From Candidatus Njordarchaeum guaymasense (GTDB lineage Archaea; Asgardarchaeota; Njordarchaeia; Njordarchaeales; Njordarchaeaceae), in assembly GCA_030587605.1 (NCBI GenBank), contig JAUQYT010000111.1, positions 1-64,000 of the forward strand: a DNA stretch of 64,000 nt. The letters run 5' to 3'. Below the pieces are notes generated by a model. That model was not told the origin of the DNA. It ran no database searches and saw only the letters and a program-made list of their open reading frames with translations. Positions 43,967 to 52,979 of this stretch are shown here, piece by piece (within the stretch, counting starts at the first letter, position 1; every line of letters starts with the position of its first letter). A program made the translations under genes and the position numbers.

Positions 43967-44266
43967 ACCTGCACACGGGCATAGTTTGGATCCATTCCCC
44001 AGACCCTTAACCTTCTTCTGCAAAACTACTGAAAAGCAGCACCTGTTTTGTTGAGAGTATCGCAGGCATCGCGAAGATTTATGGCGAATATCGCAATAAA
44101 TACAGTAGACATTTAAGAGCGTTGTAGTACTTAGCAATAGTTGTAACGGAAAATGGGAAAAAGGTAGTAGCTGGAAGGGCTTCCTTCCAGTTCCTGATTA
44201 CGGAGCCACAAAGAACGTGATGCATGAAAGTAATTCAAATCCAGATTAAGAACGAGGGCGTCTCAA
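43967..44266. other. intergenic region with a hairpin
   Basis: About 300 bases with no credible gene. A perfect 7-bp hairpin CTGGAAG/CTTCCAG with loop GGCTTC is at 44171-44190. Confidence 0.4.
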
Positions 44267-45400
44267 ATGTCCCAAACCCCTGACCCTCAATTAAGAGAGG
44301 TCATATACAGTCGGATAGCGGAGTCGAATGGTTGCTATCTGCTCGTATATTCAGGTCCAGGGGAGAAACTATCTTTCCTATCAGTCTTCCTGAAGGGGAT
44401 GAGAACCAAGGTTGCCCGTAAGCTGTTGATCGACCTTGGTTTACGGCACTATATTGACGAGTTCAATGTAAAGGGTACTACTGTAATTGGCAGCCTGTCT
44501 GAGATCGCCCAGAAGGATTCTTTCGAATCCTTTTTCCCGAGGTATCTTGGTGGTGAAATTGAGAAGCTGGCTGGCGCGCGTCGTGGTGGTGATGGTGCTG
44601 CTCCCGTCGTAATAGCTGTCGACATGTCGTCGTTCTCCATCGAATGGCGGAAGAGCAACGAACAGGAAATTTACTCGTTCCACAAGGGTATGGTCGATCT
44701 GATTCACTCTCTTAGAGGTGTGACCGCAATCTTACTATATGATGCTGATTCTCTAAGCGAGAGTCTCATGTCCAGACTAGTTAGCCTTCACGTGACTTCT
44801 GACCATCCCTTGAATAAATTCAGCAACCCCAAAGCGCTAAAGGACGAATCTAAAGTAAAGGCTGATGCCGGGTGTCTCTCTCCGGAGATAGTTGCGCTGA
44901 GAGGTGGTATTTTGTTCTTCGAACCGCCATCAAAGTCCGCTGCAGTGCTCGTACCTAATACAGACGCGATCAAAGAAGTGTTGCCCAGTGATCCACTCAA
45001 TGCTGCTCACCGTGATCTTGCGTTTGAAAACAACTATACAGCGTATGAGAGAGCATGTCCTTACTTCTCATCGGAGGTTCCAAGTGGTTGCTTATTAGAC
45101 CCCAATGTCATAAGTGCCATGAGTCTCCGAGGACGTTCCTTCATAGAAGGACATCCATGTATTACTGCAATAGATCACTCTCTATTAGAGGAGAAACCAA
45201 AGAAGAACGAGGATCGCGATGGTGAGGGCGACCCCAACTATTACGATGATGACAAAGCAACAGGCTTCACAACCGGAATCAAAGATACGGTCAGAGTAGA
45301 GGATTGTAACTCTCATGTCGAAACTTGGCCGAAAGACAATAAGGGCAAAGGAGCCCCAGAATCAGGGAGAATGAAAAATGTCTATCAGACACTCGGTTAG
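44267..45400 (+). CDS. Unknown protein with degenerate RecA-like N-terminal region
   Basis: 377 residues. The N-terminal ~190 residues look like an alpha/beta P-loop-type fold (CYLLVYSGPGEKLSFLSVFL, then PVVIAVDMSSFS and VTAILLYDAD), reminiscent of KaiC/MEDS-type domains, but the Walker A lysine motif GxxxxGK[ST] is missing. The C-terminal ~70 residues are acidic and probably disordered. No known family named with confidence. ATG start; ACGAGGG upstream. Monocistronic. Confidence 0.55.
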   Translation: MSQTPDPQLREVIYSRIAESNGCYLLVYSGPGEKLSFLSVFLKGMRTKVARKLLIDLGLRHYIDEFNVKGTTVIGSLSEIAQKDSFESFFPRYLGGEIEKLAGARRGGDGAAPVVIAVDMSSFSIEWRKSNEQEIYSFHKGMVDLIHSLRGVTAILLYDADSLSESLMSRLVSLHVTSDHPLNKFSNPKALKDESKVKADAGCLSPEIVALRGGILFFEPPSKSAAVLVPNTDAIKEVLPSDPLNAAHRDLAFENNYTAYERACPYFSSEVPSGCLLDPNVISAMSLRGRSFIEGHPCITAIDHSLLEEKPKKNEDRDGEGDPNYYDDDKATGFTTGIKDTVRVEDCNSHVETWPKDNKGKGAPESGRMKNVYQTLG

Positions 45401-45554
45401 CTTCAGAACCTTCTCCTTTTGTCGGGATCGTAAGTAGCTTGGAAGCATTCCTGCATCTTCTACCCTCAGTGGTCCATTGGCAACTTTTCAGTCCAAACTA
45501 GAGACTCCCAGCATCAAGAACCAATGCATAAGTGATGATTTGGAAAACGCCAAC

Positions 45555-45564
45555 CTTTTTAATG
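45555..45564 (+). promoter_or_regulatory. TATA box of AOR gene
   Basis: CTTTTTAATG about 70-79 bases before the AOR ATG is the only good box A candidate in the 45401-45633 gap. Confidence 0.4.
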
Positions 45565-45633
45565 ACTTCCTACCTCAATAGTTGACCAGTATATGCGAAC
45601 CAGTTGAGTTACTTAACGGAGGAATAGATTGAG

Positions 45634-47514
45634 ATGGTACTGCGTGGGTATGCTGGTCAAATACTCCATGTCGATCTCAGCAAGCAGAAGATCACGAAGA
45701 CACCGTTGGAGGAGAGCGTCGCCAAAGCTTACGTTGGTGGACGAGGAATAGCCGCTCGAATAATCTATGACGAGGTCGACCCAAAGGTTGGAGCATTTGA
45801 CCCGGACAACAGACTTGTCTTTATGACTGGACCACTAACAGGAACAACCGTGCCCTCAAGTGGGCGCTATGAAGTCTGCGCAAAGTCCCCTGCCTCGGAT
45901 GCATGGGGCGATGCAAACAGCGGTGGATACTTCGGGCCAGAGCTGAAGTGGGCTGGCTTTGACGGAATAGTTTTCCAAGGCAAAGCGCCCAAACCAGTCT
46001 ATTTATCGGTTCATGATGGAGAAGCCGAGATCAAGTCCGCTGAGCACATCTGGGGTAAGGATGCATATGAGACCGAGGATATCCTGCACCATGAGTTGGG
46101 TGACAACAAGGTTAGGACCGCATGCTGTGGTCCTGCAGGAGAAAGACTTGTCAGGTTCGCAGCGGTCATGAACGACAAGCACCGAGCAGCCGGAAGGTGC
46201 GGACTAGGTGCGGTAATGGGGTCAAAGAAACTCAAAGCCATAGCAACCAGAGGAACACGCAAGCCTCCCCTAGCGAACGAGGAGGGACTGAGGAAACAGA
46301 GTCTCGAAGCGATAAAAATGGTAAAAGAAAGTCCAATTACCCCAGCTTTGTCAGCCTACGGGTCAAGTGGCGGTTTGATAATGCTCGTAGGCGTAGGTGA
46401 TACACCAATAAAGAATTGGAGCAAAGGAGAATTCGCTAATGCTGAGAAGGTCTCTGGAGGAGCATTGACTGAGACCTACCTCAAGAGGAAATACGCTTGT
46501 TATAACTGTCAGATCGCATGTGGCCGATGGGTGAAAGTGACGGAAGAGCCTTATGCCTGCGAAGGAGGCGGACCAGAATACGAGACATGCGCCTCCCTCG
46601 GCACCAACTGCCTAAATGAAAATCTTGCAGCCCTCTGCAAAGCCAACGACTTATGCAACAGACTTGGATTAGACACGATCTCAGCTGGTTCAGTAATAGC
46701 GTTCGCCATGGAGTGCTACGAAAAAGGCTTGATAACAAAAAAGGACTGTGGCGGAATAGAACTAAAATGGGGAGACAGCAACGCGACAATTGAAATGATC
46801 AAGAAGATTGCTTATCGAATAGATATAGGCGACATATTAGCTGAAGGTGTCCGAAGAGCTTCTAGGAGAATAGGCAAAGGCTCAGACCAGTTCGCGGTAC
46901 AAGTCAAGGGTCTTGAGGTGGCAATGCATGATCCAAGGTACAACAAGTCACTGGCTGTCACATACGCAGTGGGTGCGACAGGTGGACGACACACCGAAGG
47001 GCAATCACTGGAGATGGGTCAATCTCCTGTGCCAGACGTTCCTAGTCTCTCAGAGCCAGTCGATGCTGCTTCTGAAGACCGCAAGGCAGCACTCTCAGCG
47101 GCTGCAATAGACTTCAATATGATAGTTGATGCTCTCGGGATGTGCACGTATGCTACATCCACGGGTTTCAGCGCTGGCCAATTGGCTTCTCTGCTCAATG
47201 CTGCAACCGGCTGGAGAATCACTGTAGATGACCTATTGAAAGCAGGTGAACGAATCGCGAATCTCACACGGGCTTTCAACATTAGGCACGGGCTCACGGC
47301 GAGAGATGATGTGCTTCCTAACCGTCTCATGCAGCCACAAACCGAGGGCGGAAACCAAGGCCAATCAATCCAGAACTTCCAGAGCCTAGTAAAAGAGTAC
47401 TACACGCTAAGAAAATGGGACCCTGCCACAGGTAAGCCAACTAAGGAAAAGCTAGCTGAACTGGGTCTTAAGAAGGAAGCAAAGGATCTCTGGGGGTCAA
47501 CTACCACCTATTGA
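45634..47514 (+). CDS. aor: Aldehyde ferredoxin oxidoreductase (tungstopterin)
   Basis: 626-residue AOR family enzyme that oxidises aldehydes to acids with ferredoxin as acceptor, using a bis-tungstopterin and one [4Fe-4S] cluster. N-terminal GYAGQILHVDLS, YVGGRGIAARII (~35-46), FMTGPLTGTTVPSSGR (~66-81), cluster ligands CYNCQIACG (~289-297) with a later Cys in ETCASLGTNC, and DTISAGSVIAFAMECYEKG (~350-368). Full length for the family. ATG start preceded by CGGAGG at 45618-45623. The MoaD-like proteins at 20777 and 52980 could contribute to cofactor synthesis. Physiological aldehyde not evident. Confidence 0.92.
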   Translation: MVLRGYAGQILHVDLSKQKITKTPLEESVAKAYVGGRGIAARIIYDEVDPKVGAFDPDNRLVFMTGPLTGTTVPSSGRYEVCAKSPASDAWGDANSGGYFGPELKWAGFDGIVFQGKAPKPVYLSVHDGEAEIKSAEHIWGKDAYETEDILHHELGDNKVRTACCGPAGERLVRFAAVMNDKHRAAGRCGLGAVMGSKKLKAIATRGTRKPPLANEEGLRKQSLEAIKMVKESPITPALSAYGSSGGLIMLVGVGDTPIKNWSKGEFANAEKVSGGALTETYLKRKYACYNCQIACGRWVKVTEEPYACEGGGPEYETCASLGTNCLNENLAALCKANDLCNRLGLDTISAGSVIAFAMECYEKGLITKKDCGGIELKWGDSNATIEMIKKIAYRIDIGDILAEGVRRASRRIGKGSDQFAVQVKGLEVAMHDPRYNKSLAVTYAVGATGGRHTEGQSLEMGQSPVPDVPSLSEPVDAASEDRKAALSAAAIDFNMIVDALGMCTYATSTGFSAGQLASLLNAATGWRITVDDLLKAGERIANLTRAFNIRHGLTARDDVLPNRLMQPQTEGGNQGQSIQNFQSLVKEYYTLRKWDPATGKPTKEKLAELGLKKEAKDLWGSTTTY

Positions 47515-47891
47515 AGTAGGTGGCTTGTGCTCCTCTCGGCAAGCGTGGGCTACAAGCCAGATCTTGACCGAGGGTCATGGCACCGGGCGGGCTGGTTGAC
47601 TTCAGCCCCACTCTGGGAAATCTGGGCAAGGCTACTTTCTTCCTCTGAACGTTGCTTCGCCGGCTCCCAAAGCTGTTTGGCGGTGTTCCCCAACGCGTTT
47701 CTATCCGCGTTGGCGGTGAACCCGCATTCTTCTCCATAAGTTGCTTCTCTTCTCAAGCCTCTTGCACCGCAGCTTGAAGATGTCGCCGAGAGTCTGTTGA
47801 ACACTGAAATCGCTTCACCCAGGTTGGAGGAACTGGGTTGAGTTGACTTGGCAACCACTCTCCTAACCTTCATCTGCCAACAGTACTGTTG
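47515..47891 (-). ncRNA. Candidate structured RNA gene, ~360 bases
   Basis: GC-richer than surrounding DNA and full of perfect stems: GCGG(T)GTTC...GAACCCGC enclosing CCAACGCG/CGCGTTGG (47680-47725, about 16 bp), GGGCTG/CAGCCC (47589-47608), GGCTTGT/ACAAGCC (47522-47558), ACCCAG/CTGGGT (47817-47838), TTGGCA/TGCCAA (47848-47880) and the 14-bp palindrome CAACAGTACTGTTG (47878-47891). A minus-strand box A (TTTTTAAGC, 47901-47909) lies about 25 bases before the structured part, favouring minus-strand transcription. No convincing protein frame. Size fits RNase P or SRP RNA, but I could not find their hallmark motifs with confidence. Confidence 0.5.
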
Positions 47892-48178
47892 TCGGCGCCG
47901 GCTTAAAAACAACCATACGGAGGCAGGGGCAACTCCTACCCCGTTTAAAAACGAGGGTCCCCTTGCCCTGAAGCTCATGAAGAGTGCAGGTTTTCTGTTA
48001 CCATCCCCAATACCGCTTCTTGGATCCTCGGTCTTCCACGGTTCACTCCCTTTCCTAGGGTGCCTCAATGGGAGAGTTTAATTACTTGAATTATGCTTAC
48101 TAAAATGAAAACATTACGATTTATTGCATACGGGTTCAAGGTGAAGCTGAAAAACCGTGGAACTAAGGGGTTGATTGA
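47892..48178. other. intergenic region upstream of structured RNA and 48179 gene
   Basis: Contains two TTTAAAAAC-type A/T elements (47902-47909 and 47945-47954), either of which may serve as box A. No credible gene. Confidence 0.35.
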
Positions 48179-48913
48179 TTGTCTCGTGGCTTGGGAAAGG
48201 GCAAACAAGCAAAGGCTGATAAGAAAGGGGCTCCCAAGGCGGTTGCCGAGGAGCCCGAGGAAAGACTCGACCGGTTGGGTCAGATTGCCAACCTGGTGGA
48301 CTACTGGAGGAATGAACCGTCATCACTCCTGTTCACGAATCTTGCTCGAGCAGATCAATTTGTGAGGGAAACCGCTTCGGGTATCAAGAAGGTTCTCGAT
48401 GGATGGGATTCGATGCTAGAGAAAGTTCGTGCCATTAGATCAGCGCCGAAGGTTAAGAATGCTATGGACACTCTAACAAAGCTCTCTTCATCGAGGAACC
48501 CGTGGAGAATGATGAGTCTCCTCATGAGTTTCGCAGCGTTCGCAGTACTCATTCTTGCTATTTATCTTGTCCCGCAGTACTATATCATCGTCGTTCCAGT
48601 CGCATTTGTGTTCCTATTTGGAATGCAGTTCTACAGCCAAAGAAAGCTCAATAGAATGATTAAGGGCAACGTGGCCGCGATAGAGCAACACGGAGGGGCG
48701 ATGATCCAAGAGCTGTCAGGCTCATGCAAGGATCTCACCCAGACTATTGTGAATGCACTGAGATATGAGTTGCCAAAATATGGCAAGAGCTCAGATACAT
48801 TCACATTAAGACTCCTATCAAAAGACTACTCCAACGTCAAGCTAAGAATAGAGGAGAAAGTCAAGAAGCGAGGCCGAAGAACTGGCGACCTATATTCAGT
48901 AGTCTGGATGTGA
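48179..48913 (+). CDS. Two-transmembrane-helix protein of unknown function
   Basis: 244 residues from a TTG start. Lys/Ala-rich N-terminus, a helical soluble part (~30-115), two adjacent membrane helices (~118-140 and ~142-160) and a basic soluble C-terminus (~165-244). No known domain recognised. Residues ~170-210 are predicted helical, possibly coiled coil. Could anchor a partner at the membrane; that is a guess. Confidence 0.6.
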   Translation: MSRGLGKGKQAKADKKGAPKAVAEEPEERLDRLGQIANLVDYWRNEPSSLLFTNLARADQFVRETASGIKKVLDGWDSMLEKVRAIRSAPKVKNAMDTLTKLSSSRNPWRMMSLLMSFAAFAVLILAIYLVPQYYIIVVPVAFVFLFGMQFYSQRKLNRMIKGNVAAIEQHGGAMIQELSGSCKDLTQTIVNALRYELPKYGKSSDTFTLRLLSKDYSNVKLRIEEKVKKRGRRTGDLYSVVWM

Positions 48914-49055
48914 GTGCTTACTAGCTAGGGATATTCTTAGCGCCAACCGCGATGGAAACAGTTCACCAGTCGATCTGCGATTCACAATAGGTTTTCATTA
49001 TTCTCTCTACGAAAGTTTTTAATCCCCTCTTCCAATGAGTATCAATATCCTAGAC

Positions 49056-49077
49056 AGCCTCTAACTGAAAAGAGGCT
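49056..49077 (+). promoter_or_regulatory. Leader hairpin before B12-radical SAM gene
   Basis: Perfect 7-bp stem AGCCTCT/AGAGGCT with loop AACTGAAA between the box A candidate (AGTTTTTAATCC, 49014-49025) and the ATG at 49110. Could regulate translation or simply be a leader structure. Confidence 0.4.
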
Positions 49078-49109
49078 TTATTCTCGCAACATGATTTCTA
49101 TTCTGAGAG

Positions 49110-50561
49110 ATGAAGCAAAACATGGGTTCCAGCGTTCTACTCATTGCACCGTCATCCGTCGTTGACGACATCTCTGGATCACGCATCAACATGGAATCAA
49201 CCTCCCCTCCTCTCGGACTACTTTACATAGCTGCAACGTTAATGAAGCACGGATACTCCGTAAAAGTGCTGGACATGAACGCCGAGTGGATCCGTACAAG
49301 AGAAAAGCTTACAAGATACCTCAGAACGACAAAGCCGGATCTGGTAGGCATATCGACGCTCACTCCGACCTTCAAGAGCATTGTGGATATAGCAAACATA
49401 TGCAAAGAGGAGTTACCAAGCTCATATATAGCCCTTGGCGGCTATTTTGCAACATTCAACCATGATAGGATCCTCTCCAAGTACAGGTGTTTTGACTTCG
49501 TAGCGAGGAGAGAAGGAGAGGAGACGGCAACCGAGCTCGTAACGGAGCTCGAGAAGAGCAAGCCAAATTTCACTAGGGTGAGGGGCCTAACATACAGGGA
49601 AAATGGCCATGTTAAGGTAAACGAGGAGCGCCCCATGATCCAGAACTTGGACTCGCTACCTTTCCCCGCCTATGAGCTCGTATCGCACTTGACCTATGGG
49701 AACTTCGGAGGAATAAGGACAACCTACAAGAACCTTGGCGGACTTTTAACCTCAAGGGGATGCCATTTCAAGTGCAGGTTCTGCTCATGTAGCGCATTCA
49801 CAAACTCAACCATAAGGTGCAGGAGTCCTGAGAATGTCGTAGAAGAACTAAGGTACTTCGGAGACAAGTTCGGTTTAAGCGAATACATGGTTGTTGATGA
49901 CAACTTCACATTTGACAAGAAACGAGTCATGAAGATTTGTAAGTTGATAAGGGAGAACGGGCTCGATGTGGAGTGGTACTGCGAGGGTAGGATCAACCAG
50001 GCTGATGAGGCTATGTTCAGGGAAATGGTTAGAGCTGGATGCAGAGTCATGTACTTCGGCATAGAGAGTTGCGTCGACAGAATACTCAGATACTACTGGA
50101 AGGGAATCACCTACGAGATGATCAAGGACGCTGTCAAGAAAGCCCGTAGAGCAAATCTGGATGTCGTAGGAAGCTTCATACTTGGTGCGCCAATCGAAAC
50201 AGTCTCAGAAATGTGGGAGACAGTCACGAAAGCCGCGGCGCTAGATATTGACTTCGCTCAGTTCAATGCGCTTCGCCTAGTGAGAGGAATGCCGCTGTGG
50301 GAGGAGTTAGCTAAGCAAGGAATCATCAATGACGAGAAGAAGTGGGAAGACTCCATAATGGGCTTCGAAATCCACCCACAAGTCACCTTGCAGGAATCAT
50401 CCCAGTTGATGAAGGAATTCCACAAAGCTTTCTATCTGAGAAAATCATACCTCCTGAAACAAATAATGAGAACTCTGCTGCACCGCAAGAAGCAGATATT
50501 CATCAACCTTCCCCACCTGGGAAGGTTAAGAACCGAATTGAAGAACACACTTTACCTCTAA
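49110..50561 (+). CDS. B12-binding radical SAM protein
   Basis: 483 residues. N-terminal cobalamin-binding-type Rossmann region (~5-135: PPLGLLYIAATLMKHGYSVKVLDMN, DLVGISTLTPTF) then a radical SAM core with the 4Fe-4S motif CHFKCRFC (~218-225; C-x3-C-x2-C) and Elp3/MiaB-like strands. The cobalamin His motif DxHxxG is not seen, as in many members. Reaction unknown; such proteins methylate or rearrange unactivated carbons in lipids, cofactors or peptides. Followed by a glycosyltransferase, so lipid or glycan modification is plausible. Confidence 0.85.
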   Translation: MKQNMGSSVLLIAPSSVVDDISGSRINMESTSPPLGLLYIAATLMKHGYSVKVLDMNAEWIRTREKLTRYLRTTKPDLVGISTLTPTFKSIVDIANICKEELPSSYIALGGYFATFNHDRILSKYRCFDFVARREGEETATELVTELEKSKPNFTRVRGLTYRENGHVKVNEERPMIQNLDSLPFPAYELVSHLTYGNFGGIRTTYKNLGGLLTSRGCHFKCRFCSCSAFTNSTIRCRSPENVVEELRYFGDKFGLSEYMVVDDNFTFDKKRVMKICKLIRENGLDVEWYCEGRINQADEAMFREMVRAGCRVMYFGIESCVDRILRYYWKGITYEMIKDAVKKARRANLDVVGSFILGAPIETVSEMWETVTKAAALDIDFAQFNALRLVRGMPLWEELAKQGIINDEKKWEDSIMGFEIHPQVTLQESSQLMKEFHKAFYLRKSYLLKQIMRTLLHRKKQIFINLPHLGRLRTELKNTLYL

Positions 50562-50658
50562 GGGTAAATCCCCCCAGATCCTTCGCACACTCCAGAACCT
50601 TCAAATAAACTGACGAAAGTCAACAGCAGTCACTTGAATTGCTGAGGATGGTCGTGGT

Positions 50659-51387
50659 ATGCGTTCCCTCAAACCAGACATTTCAGTAATAATCCCAACC
50701 CTAAACGAAGAAGATTATATTGGCTGGACCCTAAAAAGCCTTAGAAGGCAGACTTTCAAGAATTTTGAGATAATCGTGTCAGACTACAGGAGCACAGATA
50801 GGACTGCCAAGATAGCCAAAAGCCTTGGGGGAAGAGTTGTTCAAGCAGACAAACGTGGCATAGCCGCGGGAAGGAACTTCGGAGCCAAAGCCGCCCGCGC
50901 AGACATAATTGTATTCTGCGACGCGGACGTGGTCACCCACAAGAACTTACTCGTAGACATCAAGAAGTTACTGGATGAGAGACCTGACATTGTGGGTGGC
51001 ATGTGTATTTATGATACTCGATACGAGGGAACCGGATTTGACAGAGTTGTCTACAGGTTAGTGAACTTTTATATTCATGTGATGAACCGCCTGGGTTTTC
51101 CACATGACACCTCTTTCCTTACATATTTCCGGAAAGAAGTCTTCGACAAACTCGGAGGATATGATGAGTCCCGCAAACTTTGTGAGGGACATGATCTCGC
51201 CCTCCGTTCAAGGAAGTACGGAAAATACGGTTTCCTGAAGACTCCTGTCTACCCCTCGGTGAGAAGGTATAAGAAAGCAGGTTACCGGAACACTTATAAG
51301 GCATATATCGTGGGAACATTCTACTTCTACGCGACACGAAGGGTTCCCATGGAAAAAGTGGAATATCGACCCATCTGTGAACTGTAG
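50659..51387 (+). CDS. Family 2 glycosyltransferase
   Basis: 242 residues. GT-A fold: DISVIIPTLNEEDYIGWTLKSL (~8-29, read in blocks), QTFKNFEIIVSDYRSTDRTA, GRNFGAKAARADIIVFCDADV with the DAD metal motif (~89-93). C-terminal region has acceptor-side aromatic residues but no transmembrane helix, so it is probably peripheral. Transfers a sugar from an NDP-sugar to lipid or protein. Start at ATG 50659. Confidence 0.88.
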   Translation: MRSLKPDISVIIPTLNEEDYIGWTLKSLRRQTFKNFEIIVSDYRSTDRTAKIAKSLGGRVVQADKRGIAAGRNFGAKAARADIIVFCDADVVTHKNLLVDIKKLLDERPDIVGGMCIYDTRYEGTGFDRVVYRLVNFYIHVMNRLGFPHDTSFLTYFRKEVFDKLGGYDESRKLCEGHDLALRSRKYGKYGFLKTPVYPSVRRYKKAGYRNTYKAYIVGTFYFYATRRVPMEKVEYRPICEL

Positions 51388-51504
51388 TAGGGAGATGGAG
51401 CTATTCGCCCAACTTACTTCAGAGCAGCTGACACTAGAGGTTGTTGGCATATATGCATTAGTGGCGCTCCGTTTCACAGGCTCTTAAGAAACTCACATGG
51501 TCTG

Positions 51505-52062
51505 TTATGCCAATTTCGCTAGAATCGCTCTCAGTTGTTCTCTGCATTTCCCGCAGAAGTCTCTTCCCTTCCTAAAAAGTTCGTTTGGTGAGTTACTGTA
51601 CTTCATCACGCAGCCCCAGTCTTTGCAGTGAAGTAATCCAAGGGTGTGTCCGAATTCATGTGTTACGACTTTTCCCCATTGCTCTTCAAAGAACTCTCGA
51701 GTCTCTTTGATTCCCCAGAAAGATGGGTGTATTCTGCGACTTGAGACGACCGCAACTCTATGCGCAATATCCGCTAAACCAAAGACGTAATTCGTGGATC
51801 TGGCAAAAATGTCAACATCAGTTAGTAGCAGAGAAGCAAAGTGGTTCCAGGTTCTCTTGAGGTGTTCTGCTATAGGAAGAAACGCTTCTGCAGCATATTG
51901 CCCTCTTCGCCCATCATAACCATTAGCAGGGAGAGTAACAGGAGAGTCATTTAACTCAAATCCAAACGCCTGGCCAAGCCTAGTCTCCAAAACTTTCTTA
52001 GCATACAAGGCATCGCCCGCAGGCAAGCCGGTCGTGCGTATCAAGAGTACCTTCAATTCCAT
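51505..52062 (-). CDS. amzA: Archaemetzincin metalloprotease
   Basis: 185-residue zinc peptidase. Signature HEFGHTLGLLHCKDWGCVMKY (~133 onward; read as HExxHxxGxxHC then CVM) plus a trailing CGKC (~171-174) match the archaemetzincin pattern of a catalytic zinc and a second Cys-bound zinc. Length is typical. Substrate unknown. It is downstream (79 bases) of the pseudo-GTPase gene on the same strand, possibly in the same operon. Confidence 0.92.
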   Translation of the reverse strand: MELKVLLIRTTGLPAGDALYAKKVLETRLGQAFGFELNDSPVTLPANGYDGRRGQYAAEAFLPIAEHLKRTWNHFASLLLTDVDIFARSTNYVFGLADIAHRVAVVSSRRIHPSFWGIKETREFFEEQWGKVVTHEFGHTLGLLHCKDWGCVMKYSNSPNELFRKGRDFCGKCREQLRAILAKLA

Positions 52063-52141
52063 CCCCTTTCTACGAAAAGCCGTGACTGAGAAAAGGAAAA
52101 TCCCAAAAACTGAGTCAATAGGGGTTCTCTCGTGGACAACT

Positions 52142-52975
52142 CTAGGTGGCAGGTTGTCTAGTGGATCTTCTCAGGATCAAGTTGGTTAGGTATGTGAGTG
52201 GCTTGTCAGTCGTTGCAGGATGGGTAAGCGAACACCTGAAAAACGGGATGCTGTTACGCTTGGCCAGCTCTTCCTCATCATTCAAGTGTGTACTGCTCTC
52301 GCTGTGTCCGCCGACTTCATTGTATAGTCCAACAAGTATTATGGGTAGTTTCCTTCCATTGTAGAAACGAAGGTCATCGATGCTTCTCTGCAGATTCCTG
52401 AGTTTTTCAGGGTTGCCGTTCTCGGCGCATAGTATGACGCCTCCCATGGAGCCCTGAAGGTACTTGGCTCCTATGAATTTGAACTGAGTTGTGTAATTCA
52501 GATACCATATCTGCAACTTCACGGCAAGGTTACCAATATTGATTCTCTTGATGGCGAAATCGACACCGATCAACCTTGAGAAAGTCTCTTCGAGAGTAGA
52601 AAGCGACATAGAACTGATCCAAGGCCATTCAACATTAGGCTCAGAACCAATAAACGTGACCTTAAACAACAAGTCGTGATCCATGCCAATTTGCTGTCTG
52701 GGGGATGTCAACAGGTAGAGAGACTTGGCAATGACTTGGTCGACGATTGGTAACCCATAACCGAAGACCCTTAGACAGAGGAACTTTCCATGCTCATTGT
52801 ATACTTTCGCCGATCTCAGATCAACGAAATATCTTACTCCATCCTTCCGAGTGACTGTCAGCCTCTCGCCTTCCAACCGGAACGATCCGCCGCTTTCTTG
52901 TACGATGCTCTTCAGTAGACCTAGCGCTTTCCTCTCCGCTGTGAGGTCCTGAGCGTGTACGAGATTCTCCGACAC
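52142..52975 (-). CDS. Ras-like pseudo-GTPase with N-terminal domain
   Basis: 277 residues. Residues ~103-270 keep the framework of a Rab/Roc-like GTPase (FKVTFIG, IGVDFAIKRINI, KLQIW, GGVILCAENGNPEKLRNL, PIILVG), but every nucleotide motif is gone: the P-loop is GSEPNVEW (no GK[ST]), the DxxG site reads YLNYTT, and NKxD reads LYNE. A separate N-terminal domain (~12-98) has strands and a helix of unknown family. ATG 52975 starts 4 bases after the stop of the MoaD-like gene. Probably a non-hydrolysing scaffold or adaptor. Not a sequencing frameshift: the frame is intact throughout. Confidence 0.78.
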   Translation of the reverse strand: MSENLVHAQDLTAERKALGLLKSIVQESGGSFRLEGERLTVTRKDGVRYFVDLRSAKVYNEHGKFLCLRVFGYGLPIVDQVIAKSLYLLTSPRQQIGMDHDLLFKVTFIGSEPNVEWPWISSMSLSTLEETFSRLIGVDFAIKRINIGNLAVKLQIWYLNYTTQFKFIGAKYLQGSMGGVILCAENGNPEKLRNLQRSIDDLRFYNGRKLPIILVGLYNEVGGHSESSTHLNDEEELAKRNSIPFFRCSLTHPATTDKPLTYLTNLILRRSTRQPAT

Positions 52976-52979
52976 TACT

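Noticed and set aside
44171..44190. Hairpin CTGGAAG/CTTCCAG as a terminator for the CinA-like gene
   Set aside because: It is about 200 bases after that stop codon and is not followed by a T run.
47550..48068. 172-codon minus-strand frame in the 47.5-48.1 kb gap
   Set aside because: Composition is unlike the neighbouring proteins and it overlaps the strong stem-loops, so I read the region as RNA-like instead.
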